Below are positions 18,601 to 25,172 of a DNA stretch of 34,470 bases, piece by piece. Position numbers and translations under genes: made by a program. Source of the stretch: an uncultured Campylobacter sp. (lineage in GTDB: Bacteria; Campylobacterota; Campylobacteria; Campylobacterales; Campylobacteraceae); contig NZ_CALIJF010000333.1 in assembly GCF_938018035.1 (NCBI RefSeq), forward strand, positions 1 through 34,470, given 5' to 3'. The notes beneath the pieces are model-generated. The model did no database searches. It was not told the DNA's origin and saw only the letters and a list, made by a program, of their open reading frames with translations. Every line of letters begins with the position of its first letter. Positions within the stretch are counted from its first letter, which is position 1.

Positions 18601-19772
18601 ACCACCGGCTCGCCCGGGCGCATAACCTTGTAAATTCTAATCGCTGCCAGATCGTTCTCGTCGTCTATGCCCTCACTTTGTTGTAAGAGCTTAAGCGCGT
18701 CTGCATCTTGAATAAAAGAATTTATGATTGAAGTATCTACGCCGCTAGCTAGGTCGTTAGCGATCGTAAATTTTTTCTCGGTGTTAGCGATCTTGGCTAG
18801 CTTGCCCTCATCTAGCGCAGTTAGCGAATCAAAAAGTACTTCGCCGCTATTTTTATCGACGATGGCATCGGCCAGGTAGCGCTCGGCTAAAATTTCAGCC
18901 GGATACTCGATGAGCTTTAGTCCGTCCTCTGCTAACTTCTCCGCTTTTTTGACCGTTAGGCGTTTGCTTGCTTGATGAAGCACCTCGCCCTTTTCGTTTA
19001 TAATGTCGTAATCGAGCCTGCCCGCGTATTCTTTAGGATCGAAATCGGTCAGGAATTTTCCTTTTTTAATATAGATCGTCTTAATAGGATAAAATAATTT
19101 TATTATGTCTTGTTTTTTGTAACCGAGTGCGCGAAATAGGATCGTGATCGGAACCTTGCGCCTTTTATTTATGCGCACGTATAATACGTCTTTTACGTCG
19201 TATTCGAAGTATAGCCAGCTGCCGCGATCCGGTATTATTTGAGCGGTGTAGATGAGTTTATTTAAAACCGTAGGGCTCTCTTCCTCTTTGAAGATTACGC
19301 CCGGGCTTCTGTGCAGCTGATTTACGACGACGCGCTCTACGCCGTTAATGATAAATGAAATTCTATCGGTCATTAGAGGAATGTCGCGAATGAATATATC
19401 TTGCTCTTTGATCTCTTTTACGCCGATTTTTTTGCCTGTCTTTTCATCACGCTCATGCACTAGCAAACGGAGCTTCATCTTTAAATTTACCGAATAAGTA
19501 AGCCCTCTTTCCATGCATTCTCTAATCGAATACTTTGGCTTTGAAATTTCGCTACTTACATACTCGATACTTAGTCTATTCTGTGCATCGTGGATAGGAA
19601 AAATGGCTTTGAAAACCTTCTCTATGCCGCTTTCTCCATCCGAGTTATCAAGATTTAAAAAATGATCAAAACTTTTCTTTTGTAGTTGTAATAAATTCGG
19701 AATTTCGATGTCTTTGGGAACCTTTGAAAAATCCACCCTAAGACGATTTCCTGAATATAGGCTGTTTAACAT
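15636..19772 (-). CDS. rpoB: DNA-directed RNA polymerase subunit beta
   Basis: The beta subunit of RNA polymerase, 1378 residues from ATG 19772 (M-L-N-S-L-Y-S-G-N-R-L-R-V-D-F). An in-frame start at 19829 would add 19 residues without family support, and the internal ATG has GAGG about ten bases upstream. The rifampicin-pocket segment G-Q-L-S-Q-F-M-D-Q-T-N-P-L-S-E and K-R-R-L-S-A-L-G shows the wild-type residues at the usual resistance sites. The G-R-H-G-N-K-G and E-M-E-V-W-A-L-E-A-Y-G-A motifs are present. A hairpin in the 90-base gap after rplL probably attenuates transcription into rpoB. Confidence 0.98.
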   Translation of the reverse strand: MLNSLYSGNRLRVDFSKVPKDIEIPNLLQLQKKSFDHFLNLDNSDGESGIEKVFKAIFPIHDAQNRLSIEYVSSEISKPKYSIRECMERGLTYSVNLKMKLRLLVHERDEKTGKKIGVKEIKEQDIFIRDIPLMTDRISFIINGVERVVVNQLHRSPGVIFKEEESPTVLNKLIYTAQIIPDRGSWLYFEYDVKDVLYVRINKRRKVPITILFRALGYKKQDIIKLFYPIKTIYIKKGKFLTDFDPKEYAGRLDYDIINEKGEVLHQASKRLTVKKAEKLAEDGLKLIEYPAEILAERYLADAIVDKNSGEVLFDSLTALDEGKLAKIANTEKKFTIANDLASGVDTSIINSFIQDADALKLLQQSEGIDDENDLAAIRIYKVMRPGEPVVKEAAKSFVNDLFFNPERYDLTKVGRMKMNHKLGIEAPEYVTVLTSEDIIKTAKYLIRVKNGDGFIDDRDNLGNRRIRSIGELLANEMHLGFIKVQKAIKDKFTGISGNLDELMPYDFVNPKIITTTLMEFFTGGQLSQFMDQTNPLSEVTHKRRLSALGEGGLVKERAGFEVRDVHPTHYGRICPIETPEGQNIGLINTLATYAKVNDLGFVEAPYKKVVNGKVIDEIVYLTATQEEGLVIAPASAKLDEEGNIVEELLEVRKDGENIMAKREDISLIDLCSGMVAGVAASLIPFLEHDDANRALMGSNMQRQAVPLLHSTAPIVGTGMEAVIARDSWEAIKAGRDGVVEKVDNKNIFILGEDEKGPFIDHYSMEKNLRTNQNTTFSQRPIVRKGDVIKAGQIIADGPSMDGGELAIGKNALIAFMPWHGYNYEDAVVMSEKMIRADEYTSVHVYEKEIEARELKDGVEEITRDIPNIKEEELTHLDDSGIVKIGTHVKPGMILVGKVTPKGEVKPTPEERLLRAIFGEKAGHVVNKSLYATASMEGVVIDVKIFTKKGYEKDPRTNKAYEDEKTELEREHHDRLLMLDREEMLKVVALLSKSALQSDQSLNKKDYKKGDKVKKEELESSNRFTLNSFVKAYSKAVQKEYEELKNHFQNEKRKLKEEHDEKIEILEKDDILPSGVVKLVKVYIATKRKLKVGDKMAGRHGNKGIVSNIVPEVDMPYLPSGQRVDIVLNPLGVPSRMNIGQIMESHLGLVGWRLGEQIAKILEEKTGEWIKTLRAKMIEIAGVSKLMQAKKTLEKISDEDLLKYARDWAKGVRFSAPIFEGIVPEDFKKLFEMAGIDQDGKTELYDGRTGEKIKERVNVGCMYYLKLHHLVDEKVHARSTGPYSLVTQQPVGGKALFGGQRFGEMEVWALEAYGAAYTLREMLTIKSDDVDGRLAAYKALTKGENVPSTGIPETFFVLTNELKSLALDVEIYENGENK

Positions 19773-19806
19773 TCCACTACCTCGTAGTTGTATTTTAAAG
19801 AAAGAA

Positions 19807-19829
19807 GTGCCGATGCGACGCACCGGCAC
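19807..19829 (-). terminator. Attenuator-like hairpin between rplL and rpoB
   Basis: The arms GTGCCG (19807-19812) and CGGCAC (19824-19829) are extended inside by TGC/GCA around a three-base loop, with one mismatch. On the minus strand the hairpin is followed by TTCTTTCTTT. Partial termination here would give more L7/L12 than RpoB, as known from E. coli. Confidence 0.6.
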
Positions 19830-19862
19830 ACATTTGTATGCGAAATTTTAAAATTCCGCGAT

Positions 19863-20243
19863 TTATTTGAGTTCGACTTTAGCGCCTGCTTCTTCAAGCT
19901 CTTTTTTGGCCTTCTCGGCATCTTCTTTGTTAAGTCCCTCTTTAAGAACGGACGGAGTAGCCTCGGTAGCGTCTTTGGCTTCTTTTAAACCAAGACCTGT
20001 TAGGGCGCGAACAACCTTAATTACGTTGATTTTCTTGTCACCCGCATCAAGCAATACGACGTCGAATTCCGTTTTCTCTTCAGCCGCTGCCGCACCTGCG
20101 CCGCCTGCACCTGCGCCGCCAGCCACCATAACCGGAGCTGCGCTTACGCCGAATTTTTCTTCGAATTCTTTAACTAACTCGCTAAGCTCTAGCACCGAAA
20201 GATTAGAGATATACTCTAAAACATCTTCTTTTGAAATTGCCAT
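19863..20243 (-). CDS. rplL: 50S ribosomal protein L7/L12
   Basis: The multimeric stalk protein that recruits translation GTPases, 126 residues. It has an N-terminal dimerisation helix (L-E-L-S-E-L-V-K-E-F-E-E-K-F-G-V), an Ala/Gly-rich hinge at about 40-55, and the globular C-domain with K-I-x-V-I-K-V-V-R-A-L-T-G-L-G-L-K-E-A-K. It follows rplJ by 20 bases, and the 90-base gap to rpoB holds an attenuator-like hairpin. Confidence 0.98.
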   Translation of the reverse strand: MAISKEDVLEYISNLSVLELSELVKEFEEKFGVSAAPVMVAGGAGAGGAGAAAAEEKTEFDVVLLDAGDKKINVIKVVRALTGLGLKEAKDATEATPSVLKEGLNKEDAEKAKKELEEAGAKVELK

Positions 20244-20263
20244 TTTATTCTCCTAAATTTTAA

Positions 20264-20743
20264 TTAAGCGCTAGCTTCTTTTTTCTGCTTAAGCGCATTT
20301 AAGCCGATCGTAAAATTTTGGATCGGCGCATTCCATACTTGAAGTAGCATCGCGATAAGCTCGTCTCTCGAAGGCATCTTCGAAAGCGCTCTAACCTTAT
20401 CTATGCCGGCTACTTCCCCATCGATATGAGCGGTCTTAAGCTTAAAAATTTCATTTTTCTCTTCAAATTTAGCCGCTACTTTACATACAGAAAGCTGCTC
20501 GCCCCATAAGAAGATATTGGTATCTTTAAAGCTAAGTCCATTTTTTTCGGCATTTTTTAAAGCGATATTGGCTAGAGTATTTTTGATAACCCGAACCTTT
20601 ACGCCCGCTTCACGCGCGCTATTTCTAAGATCTTCAAGCTGCTTAACGCTAAGGCCTTTAAAATCGGAAATTACTATAGCTTCGCTAGCTTTGAAAGCCT
20701 CGCCAAGCTCCGCTACTATCTTTGATTTTTCGTCTCTCGTCAT
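20264..20743 (-). CDS. rplJ: 50S ribosomal protein L10
   Basis: L10 anchors L7/L12 dimers to the ribosomal stalk. At 159 residues it is normal in length. It shows the N-terminal R-N-S-A-R-E-A-G-V-K-V-R-V-I-K-N-T-L rRNA-binding region and a C-terminal helix that would bind L7/L12. It is preceded by AAAGGAG and a 113-base leader that contains a perfect 24-base palindrome. In many bacteria L10 with L7/L12 represses this operon by binding such a leader. Confidence 0.96.
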   Translation of the reverse strand: MTRDEKSKIVAELGEAFKASEAIVISDFKGLSVKQLEDLRNSAREAGVKVRVIKNTLANIALKNAEKNGLSFKDTNIFLWGEQLSVCKVAAKFEEKNEIFKLKTAHIDGEVAGIDKVRALSKMPSRDELIAMLLQVWNAPIQNFTIGLNALKQKKEASA

Positions 20744-20779
20744 TAGGTCTCCTTTCCGATCGGTGATTTCAAGCCAAGC

Positions 20780-20803
20780 GATCGAAATTTTAAAATTTCG
20801 ATC
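20780..20803 (-). promoter_or_regulatory. Palindrome in the rplJ leader
   Basis: A perfect 12+12 inverted repeat with arms starting GATCGAAATTTT lies 37 bases upstream of the rplJ ATG. It could form a hairpin in the leader RNA. By position it is a candidate L10 autoregulation or processing element; there is no direct evidence for binding. Confidence 0.45.
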
Positions 20804-20856
20804 AATTAAGTTAAAAACCTTGAGCTATCTCCAATCTAAGATAAAAATTTAAAATT

Positions 20857-21558
20857 TTATTTTAAATCGATTATTTCTTGATTATCCAGCGTAACCGCAG
20901 GACTCATAGTAAGTGAAAGCGATGCATGAGTTACGTATCTGCCCTTCGCAGTCGCTGGCTTATGCTTATTTATGGTTTTAATAAACGTCGTAAGATTGTC
21001 TAAAAGCTGCTCTTTGCTAAAGCTAGCCTTGCCAAGGCCTGCGTGGATATTTCCCTGCTTATCGACGCGGAAATTTACCTGTCCACCCTTAGCATTTTTA
21101 ACGGCCTGAGCGACATCCATAGTAACGGTACCGGTTTTAGGGTTCGGCATAACGCCTTTTGGACCAAGAATACGACCTACCTTACCGACTAGTCCCATTA
21201 AATTTGGAGTGGCGATAAGAACGTCGAAATTTATATTTCCTTTTTGAATCTCTTCGATCAGATCATCGGCGCCCACGATATCGGCACCCGCTTCGCTAGC
21301 CTCGCTAGCTTTTGCGTCCTTTGCAATCACGGCTACTCGAACGCTCTTGCCTGTACCGGCAGGTAAAACGACCGAGCCGCGCACCATCTGATCGGCATGT
21401 CTTGGATCTACGTTTAGTTTAAGAGCGATCTCCACCGTCTCGTCAAATTTAGCAGAAGCTAGAGTTTTTACTGTGCTTACCGCTTCGTCTACACTATAAA
21501 TTTTATTTACGTCAACTTTTTTTAAAAGTTCGTTGAATCTTTTTGAATTTTTTGGCAT
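20857..21558 (-). CDS. rplA: 50S ribosomal protein L1
   Basis: L1 forms the mobile stalk near the E site and usually represses its own operon by binding the mRNA leader. 233 residues, normal. Seen are K-F-D-E-T-V-E-I-A-L-K-L-N-V-D-P-R-H-A-D-Q near the start, G-P-K-G-V-M-P-N-P-K-T-G-T-V, and N-F-R-V-D-K-x-G-x-I-H near the end. It follows rplK by 56 bases. Confidence 0.98.
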   Translation of the reverse strand: MPKNSKRFNELLKKVDVNKIYSVDEAVSTVKTLASAKFDETVEIALKLNVDPRHADQMVRGSVVLPAGTGKSVRVAVIAKDAKASEASEAGADIVGADDLIEEIQKGNINFDVLIATPNLMGLVGKVGRILGPKGVMPNPKTGTVTMDVAQAVKNAKGGQVNFRVDKQGNIHAGLGKASFSKEQLLDNLTTFIKTINKHKPATAKGRYVTHASLSLTMSPAVTLDNQEIIDLK

Positions 21559-21614
21559 ATATTTCTCCGCAATTAAAGTGCTACCGCTTTTTTAAACCTT
21601 AGCGGTCAAAAGGT

Positions 21615-22040
21615 CTAGTCAGTGACCGTAATACCCATAGAACGAGCCGAACCCGCTATAATCCTAGCAGCCTGCTCTCTATCTTTGGTATTCAGATCGG
21701 CGATCTTTTTCTCGACGATCTCTAAAACTTGAGCCTTAGTTAAGGATGCTACCTTCTTTTTAAGAGGATTGTCCGAACCCTTATCTATCTTCGCCGCTTT
21801 TTTGATCAAATCCGTCGCAGGCGGTTGTTTAGTGATGAAAGTAAAGCTTTTATCGGCATAAACCGTGATGATAACAGGGATATTAAAGCCCGCCATATCT
21901 TTGGTTCGCTCGTTAAACGCTTTGCAAAATTCCATAATATTAACGCCCTTTTGACCTAGTGCAGGACCTACCGGCGGGCTTGGATTTGCTTTTGCGGCCG
22001 CTATTTGCAGCTTGATTTCGCCAACAACTTTCTTAGCCAT
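21615..22040 (-). CDS. rplK: 50S ribosomal protein L11
   Basis: L11 binds the GTPase-associated centre of 23S rRNA. 141 residues with A-A-K-A-N-P-S-P-P-V-G-P-A-L-G-Q, the proline-containing N-domain touched by thiopeptide antibiotics, and the C-terminal R-x-I-A-G-S-A-R-S-M-G-I. It follows nusG by 20 bases. Confidence 0.98.
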   Translation of the reverse strand: MAKKVVGEIKLQIAAAKANPSPPVGPALGQKGVNIMEFCKAFNERTKDMAGFNIPVIITVYADKSFTFITKQPPATDLIKKAAKIDKGSDNPLKKKVASLTKAQVLEIVEKKIADLNTKDREQAARIIAGSARSMGITVTD

Positions 22041-22060
22041 AAATTTACTCCTTATAAAAT

Positions 22061-22591
22061 TTAAATAATCTTTTCAACTTGCGAGTATGAAATTTCAATC
22101 GGCGTGCTTCGTCCGAAGATCGAAACATTGAGGCGAAGCTTGCCATGGATCATATCATACTCTTCTACGATGCCGTTGAAATTAGCAAAAGGCCCATCGA
22201 CGATCCTAACCGTCTCGCCCTCATCAAAATTAATCTTGGGCTTAGGAGCCTCGCGATTATTAATCTTTTCTAGAATTATTTCGATATCTTTTTCCGGTAA
22301 CGCAGAGGGCTTCTTAGCCTCGCCGATAAAGCGACTAACCTTAGGTAGCATCTGAATTCTATGCCATAAAGTGGTATCCAGATCTAAATTTGCAAAGCAA
22401 TATCCTGGATATAAGCTACGCTCTTTAATGGTTTGCTTTGTATTTTTGACCTCTATAACATCTTCGGTAGGCACTAGCACTTCGCCGATCTTAGCCTCAA
22501 GTGCTTCATCTTGCTTTAGAGCTTCTATTGCACGCTTTACCGCCATCTCGCTGCCAGCGTAAGTTTGTATCGCATACCATTTATTTGCCAT
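22061..22591 (-). CDS. nusG: Transcription termination/antitermination factor NusG
   Basis: NusG binds the RNA polymerase clamp and couples it to Rho or the ribosome. 176 residues: an N-terminal NGN domain (W-Y-A-I-Q-T-Y-A-G-S-E, then Y-P-G-Y-C-F-A-N-L) and a C-terminal KOW domain (E-G-E-T-V-R-I-V-D-G-P-F-A-N-F-N-G). It is 14 bases after secE, the standard secE-nusG pair. Confidence 0.98.
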   Translation of the reverse strand: MANKWYAIQTYAGSEMAVKRAIEALKQDEALEAKIGEVLVPTEDVIEVKNTKQTIKERSLYPGYCFANLDLDTTLWHRIQMLPKVSRFIGEAKKPSALPEKDIEIILEKINNREAPKPKINFDEGETVRIVDGPFANFNGIVEEYDMIHGKLRLNVSIFGRSTPIEISYSQVEKII

Positions 22592-22605
22592 ATTACGATC
22601 CTTAC

Positions 22606-22779
22606 TTAGGCCGTTATCAAAGCGGACATAATCAGATCCACTAGCGCTAAAAACAGTGCGATAACTACGACTACGACTACTACAGAGATATATGCTGTTT
22701 TAGTCTGATCTTTAGTCGGGAAAATTACCTTATCTAACTCTACTTTTGCTTGTTTATAATACTCTTTTACTTTTTCCAT
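22606..22779 (-). CDS. secE: Preprotein translocase subunit SecE
   Basis: A 57-residue one-span SecE: a cytoplasmic amphipathic helix (K-V-K-E-Y-Y-K-Q-A-K-V-E-L-D-K-V-I-F-P), the conserved F-P-T-K-D-Q-T hinge, then a single Val-rich membrane span. The start is ATG 22779. A longer frame reaching into the tRNA-Trp gene is not supported. The ribosome site CGAGG begins immediately after the encoded CCA of tRNA-Trp, leaving a leader of only 12 bases after tRNA processing. Confidence 0.95.
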   Translation of the reverse strand: MEKVKEYYKQAKVELDKVIFPTKDQTKTAYISVVVVVVVIALFLALVDLIMSALITA

Positions 22780-22791
22780 ACCCAATCCTCG

Positions 22792-22867
22792 TGGCAGGGC
22801 AAGAGGGATTCGAACCCCCAACCATCGGATTTGGAATCCGGCGCTCTACCGTTGGAGCTATTGCCCT
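22792..22867 (-). tRNA. tRNA-Trp (CCA anticodon)
   Basis: Full cloverleaf with a 7-bp acceptor stem AGGGCAA/TTGCCCT, anticodon loop TTCCAAA (anticodon CCA), a T-loop with TTCGAAT, discriminator G and an encoded CCA. It lies 7 bases after the rpmG stop and 12 bases before secE, as in other epsilonproteobacteria. Confidence 0.97.
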
Positions 22868-22874
22868 ATAACAA

Positions 22875-23048
22875 TTAGCCTTTTAACTTTACTTCTTTAT
22901 GAAGCGTGTGCTTTTTTAATCTAGGGCAATATTTTTTAAGTTCTAGTTTTTCGGTCGTAGTTTTGCTATTTTTATAAGTAGTATAGTTAATATCGCCACT
23001 TTCGGAGCATTTTAATCCGACCTTTACTCTACTTGAATTCTTTGCCAT
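22875..23048 (-). CDS. rpmG: 50S ribosomal protein L33
   Basis: A short 57-residue protein starting at ATG 23048: M-A-K-N-S-S-R-V-K-V-G-L-K-C, then I-N-Y-T-T-Y-K-N-S-K and L-E-L-K-K-Y-C-P-R-L-K-K-H-T-L-H-K-E. Zinc-binding L33 has two C-x-x-C pairs. Here only the first Cys of each pair remains (Cys14 in C-S-E-S, Cys41 in C-P-R-L), so zinc binding is probably lost. It lies between the tuf hairpin and tRNA-Trp. Confidence 0.95.
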   Translation of the reverse strand: MAKNSSRVKVGLKCSESGDINYTTYKNSKTTTEKLELKKYCPRLKKHTLHKEVKLKG

Positions 23049-23063
23049 TTGGTTTCCTTGAAT

Positions 23064-23097
23064 AAAAAAGCAAGCGGAATTTTAAAATTCCGCTTGC
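23064..23097 (-). terminator. Perfect hairpin with U-tract after tuf
   Basis: A 28-base perfect palindrome (23070-23097; outer arm GCAAGCGG) is followed on the minus strand by six T (23064-23069). It is a canonical intrinsic terminator between tuf and rpmG; A residues on the other side make it usable in both directions. Since rpmG and downstream genes have no obvious promoter of their own, it is probably a partial attenuator. Confidence 0.75.
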
Positions 23098-23103
23098 AAA
23101 AAA

Positions 23104-24303
23104 TTAAGCGATGATTTTCGAAACGACGCCTGAACCTACGGTGTGACCGCCTTCGCGAATCGCGAAGCGAGTACCTTGCTCAAGAGCAATCGGAGCAATT
23201 AGCTCAACGGTAATTTTAACGTTGTCGCCAGGCATTACCATCTCGGTTCCCTCAGGAAGAGTAATCGAACCGGTAACATCTGTCGTACGAACGTAAAACT
23301 GCGGTCTATAATTATTAAAGAATGGAGTATGGCGTCCGCCCTCTTCTTTAGTTAGGATATAAACCTCGCCCTCAAATTTAGTATGAGGAGTGATCGATTT
23401 AGGTTTGCATAGAACCATACCGCGCTCTACTTCCTCTTTCTTAGTACCGCGCAATAAAACACCTACGTTATCGCCGGCTTCACCTTGGTCCATCTCTTTT
23501 CTAAACATCTCAACGCCGGTAACGGTAGTAGTTTGAGTAGGTTTAATACCTACGATCTCGATAGTATCGCCAACTTTAACTATACCTTTTTCGATTCTAC
23601 CGGTTACAACGGTACCGCGACCGGAAATCGAGAAAATATCTTCGATCGGAAGAAGGAAATCTTTATCAGTATCGCGAACAGGAGTTGGAATATAGCTATC
23701 AACCGCGTCCATAAGCTCCATAATCTTTGCAGACCATTCGCCATCTTGTCCGGCTTTGGCTTCCTCAAGAGCCTTAAGAGCAGAGCCTTTAATGATTGGA
23801 GTCTCGTCACCAGGGAATTTATACTCTTTTAAAAGATCTCTAACTTCCTCTTCAACTAGCTCTAAAAGATCTGGATCATCGACCATATCGGTTTTGTTTA
23901 GAAAAACTACGATATAAGGAACGCCTACTTGGCGAGAAAGCAAGATATGCTCGCGAGTTTGAGGCATAGGACCATCTGCAGCGGAAACAACTAAAATAGC
24001 TCCGTCCATCTGAGCCGCGCCGGTAATCATATTTTTTACGTAGTCGGCGTGACCAGGGCAGTCAACGTGAGCATAGTGACGTTTCTCGGTCTCATATTCG
24101 ATGTGAGACGTAGCGATAGTAATACCGCGCTCTTTTTCCTCTGGAGCGTTATCGATATTGTCGTAGTCTTTTAGCTCGGCTAGACCCTTCCTGGAAAGAA
24201 CAGCAGAAATAGCAGCTGTCAAAGTAGTCTTACCATGGTCAACGTGACCGATGGTACCAATGTTTACGTGTGGCTTGTTACGATTAAATTTTTCTTTAGC
24301 CAT
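23104..24303 (-). CDS. tuf: Translation elongation factor Tu
   Basis: EF-Tu delivers aminoacyl-tRNA to the ribosome. 399 residues from ATG 24303; a second ATG directly upstream (24306) is too close to GGAGG. The motifs are G-H-V-D-H-G-K-T-T-L, D-C-P-G-H-A-D-Y, and N-K-T-D for guanine. The C-terminal R-E-G-G-H-T-V-G-S-G keeps the Thr (about residue 388) that corresponds to the Thr382 phosphorylated by the P1 Doc toxin in E. coli, relevant because a Doc homologue lies at 29888-30280. It follows four tRNA genes and is closed by a hairpin terminator. Confidence 0.98.
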   Translation of the reverse strand: MAKEKFNRNKPHVNIGTIGHVDHGKTTLTAAISAVLSRKGLAELKDYDNIDNAPEEKERGITIATSHIEYETEKRHYAHVDCPGHADYVKNMITGAAQMDGAILVVSAADGPMPQTREHILLSRQVGVPYIVVFLNKTDMVDDPDLLELVEEEVRDLLKEYKFPGDETPIIKGSALKALEEAKAGQDGEWSAKIMELMDAVDSYIPTPVRDTDKDFLLPIEDIFSISGRGTVVTGRIEKGIVKVGDTIEIVGIKPTQTTTVTGVEMFRKEMDQGEAGDNVGVLLRGTKKEEVERGMVLCKPKSITPHTKFEGEVYILTKEEGGRHTPFFNNYRPQFYVRTTDVTGSITLPEGTEMVMPGDNVKITVELIAPIALEQGTRFAIREGGHTVGSGVVSKIIA

Positions 24304-24359
24304 CATATCCTCCGTTATTGATTTGTGGATTACACAACAAACTAAGCGACTCTATTTTA

Positions 24360-24434
<75 letters not shown>

Positions 24435-24547
24435 CTAAACTCAGGCAAAGAGAAATCGCTACCAATACCCAACAATGCGACCAAAATTTAGATTATGTAA
24501 GCATATAAAAGCAGTTAAGTTTTACAGCTCCCAGTAAACCTAAATGG

Positions 24548-24624
24548 TGGAGCGGGAAACGGGGCTCGAACCCGCGACCCTCAGCTTGGAAGGCTGATGC
24601 TCTAGCCAACTGAGCTAATCCCGC
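24548..24624 (-). tRNA. tRNA-Gly (TCC anticodon)
   Basis: Cloverleaf with the anticodon stem TCAGC/GCTGA and loop CTTCCAA (anticodon TCC), discriminator T and an encoded CCA. The acceptor stem is GCGGGAT/TTCCCGC, so the seventh pair is U-U rather than A-U, a small irregularity that should not abolish function. Confidence 0.95.
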
Positions 24625-24636
24625 ATCAAAAATTCA

Positions 24637-24721
<85 letters not shown>

Positions 24722-24757
24722 CTTTGATGAAATCTGGTCAAACACTGTTACAAAAAA

Positions 24758-24833
24758 TGGAGCTGGTGGACGGGATCGAACCGCCGACCCACTGCTTACA
24801 AGGCAGTAGCTCTACCAGCTGAGCTACACCAGC
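24758..24833 (-). tRNA. tRNA-Thr (TGT anticodon)
   Basis: Acceptor stem GCTGGTG/CACCAGC, anticodon stem CTGCC/GGCAG with TGT in the loop, discriminator T and an encoded CCA. It is the first gene of the tRNA-tuf transcription unit, starting 21 bases after the -10 box. Confidence 0.96.
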
Positions 24834-24853
24834 ATTTTGAAATTGAAGTGGCA

Positions 24854-24882
24854 ATTATAACCGAAAAATCCCCAATTGTCAA
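24854..24882 (-). promoter_or_regulatory. Perfect consensus sigma-70 promoter of the tRNA-tuf operon
   Basis: On the minus strand TTGACA (24877-24882) and TATAAT (24854-24859) are separated by exactly 17 bases. Both hexamers are perfect, unlike other promoters in this window, which show only a -10 box. It fits very strong expression of tRNA, tuf and the downstream core genes. Confidence 0.88.
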
Positions 24883-24922
24883 GGCTAAAACAGCCTATTT
24901 TAAAATTTCATAAAATTTCTGC

Positions 24923-24928
24923 TATAAT
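24923..24928 (+). promoter_or_regulatory. Putative -10 box of the small coiled-coil protein gene
   Basis: TATAAT, 32 bases before ATG 24961. It diverges from the tRNA promoter; the two -10 boxes are about 63 bases apart. Confidence 0.55.
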
Positions 24929-24960
24929 GCGCGCAATTTTAAATTTTAAGGAATTTTATA

Positions 24961-25172
24961 TGAAAATCGTACCTTGGATCATAATAGTTTTTATGATTTA
25001 TTTGATTTATTATTTTATCTCCCGCTCCGAAAAGCGTCTAAATACCCTTGAAAAGCGCCTAAATAAGATAGAAGAAAACTTAAGCGAGATAAAAAAGGCT
25101 ACCGAAGCCAACAGGCTTTTGATCGAAGAAGCAAAGCTGGACTCTGAAGATAACGCAAAAGAGCAAGAATAA
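24961..25172 (+). CDS. Small membrane-anchored coiled-coil protein, function unknown
   Basis: A 70-residue protein: one hydrophobic N-terminal membrane span (about 4-20, Ile/Tyr-rich) followed by a charged helix with clear heptads (E-K-R-L-N-T-L, E-K-R-L-N-K-I, E-E-N-L-S-E-I) to about residue 58 and an acidic tail. I do not recognise a named family. The start is ATG 24961 with AAGGAA seven bases upstream; an in-frame start further upstream lies before the -10 box and is not used. It stands alone, divergent from the tRNA-tuf operon. The shape suggests a membrane-tethered oligomer facing the cytoplasm, which is inference only. Confidence 0.7.

Noticed and set aside
15636..19772. Rifampicin-resistance change in rpoB
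   Set aside because: The pocket segment shows the usual susceptible residues.
19773..19829. Extended N-terminus of RpoB
   Set aside because: The extra residues are translated from the rplL-rpoB attenuator hairpin, and the family start matches ATG 19772.
22780..22821. Longer SecE frame
   Set aside because: It would translate part of tRNA-Trp; the ATG at 22779 has a good ribosome site.
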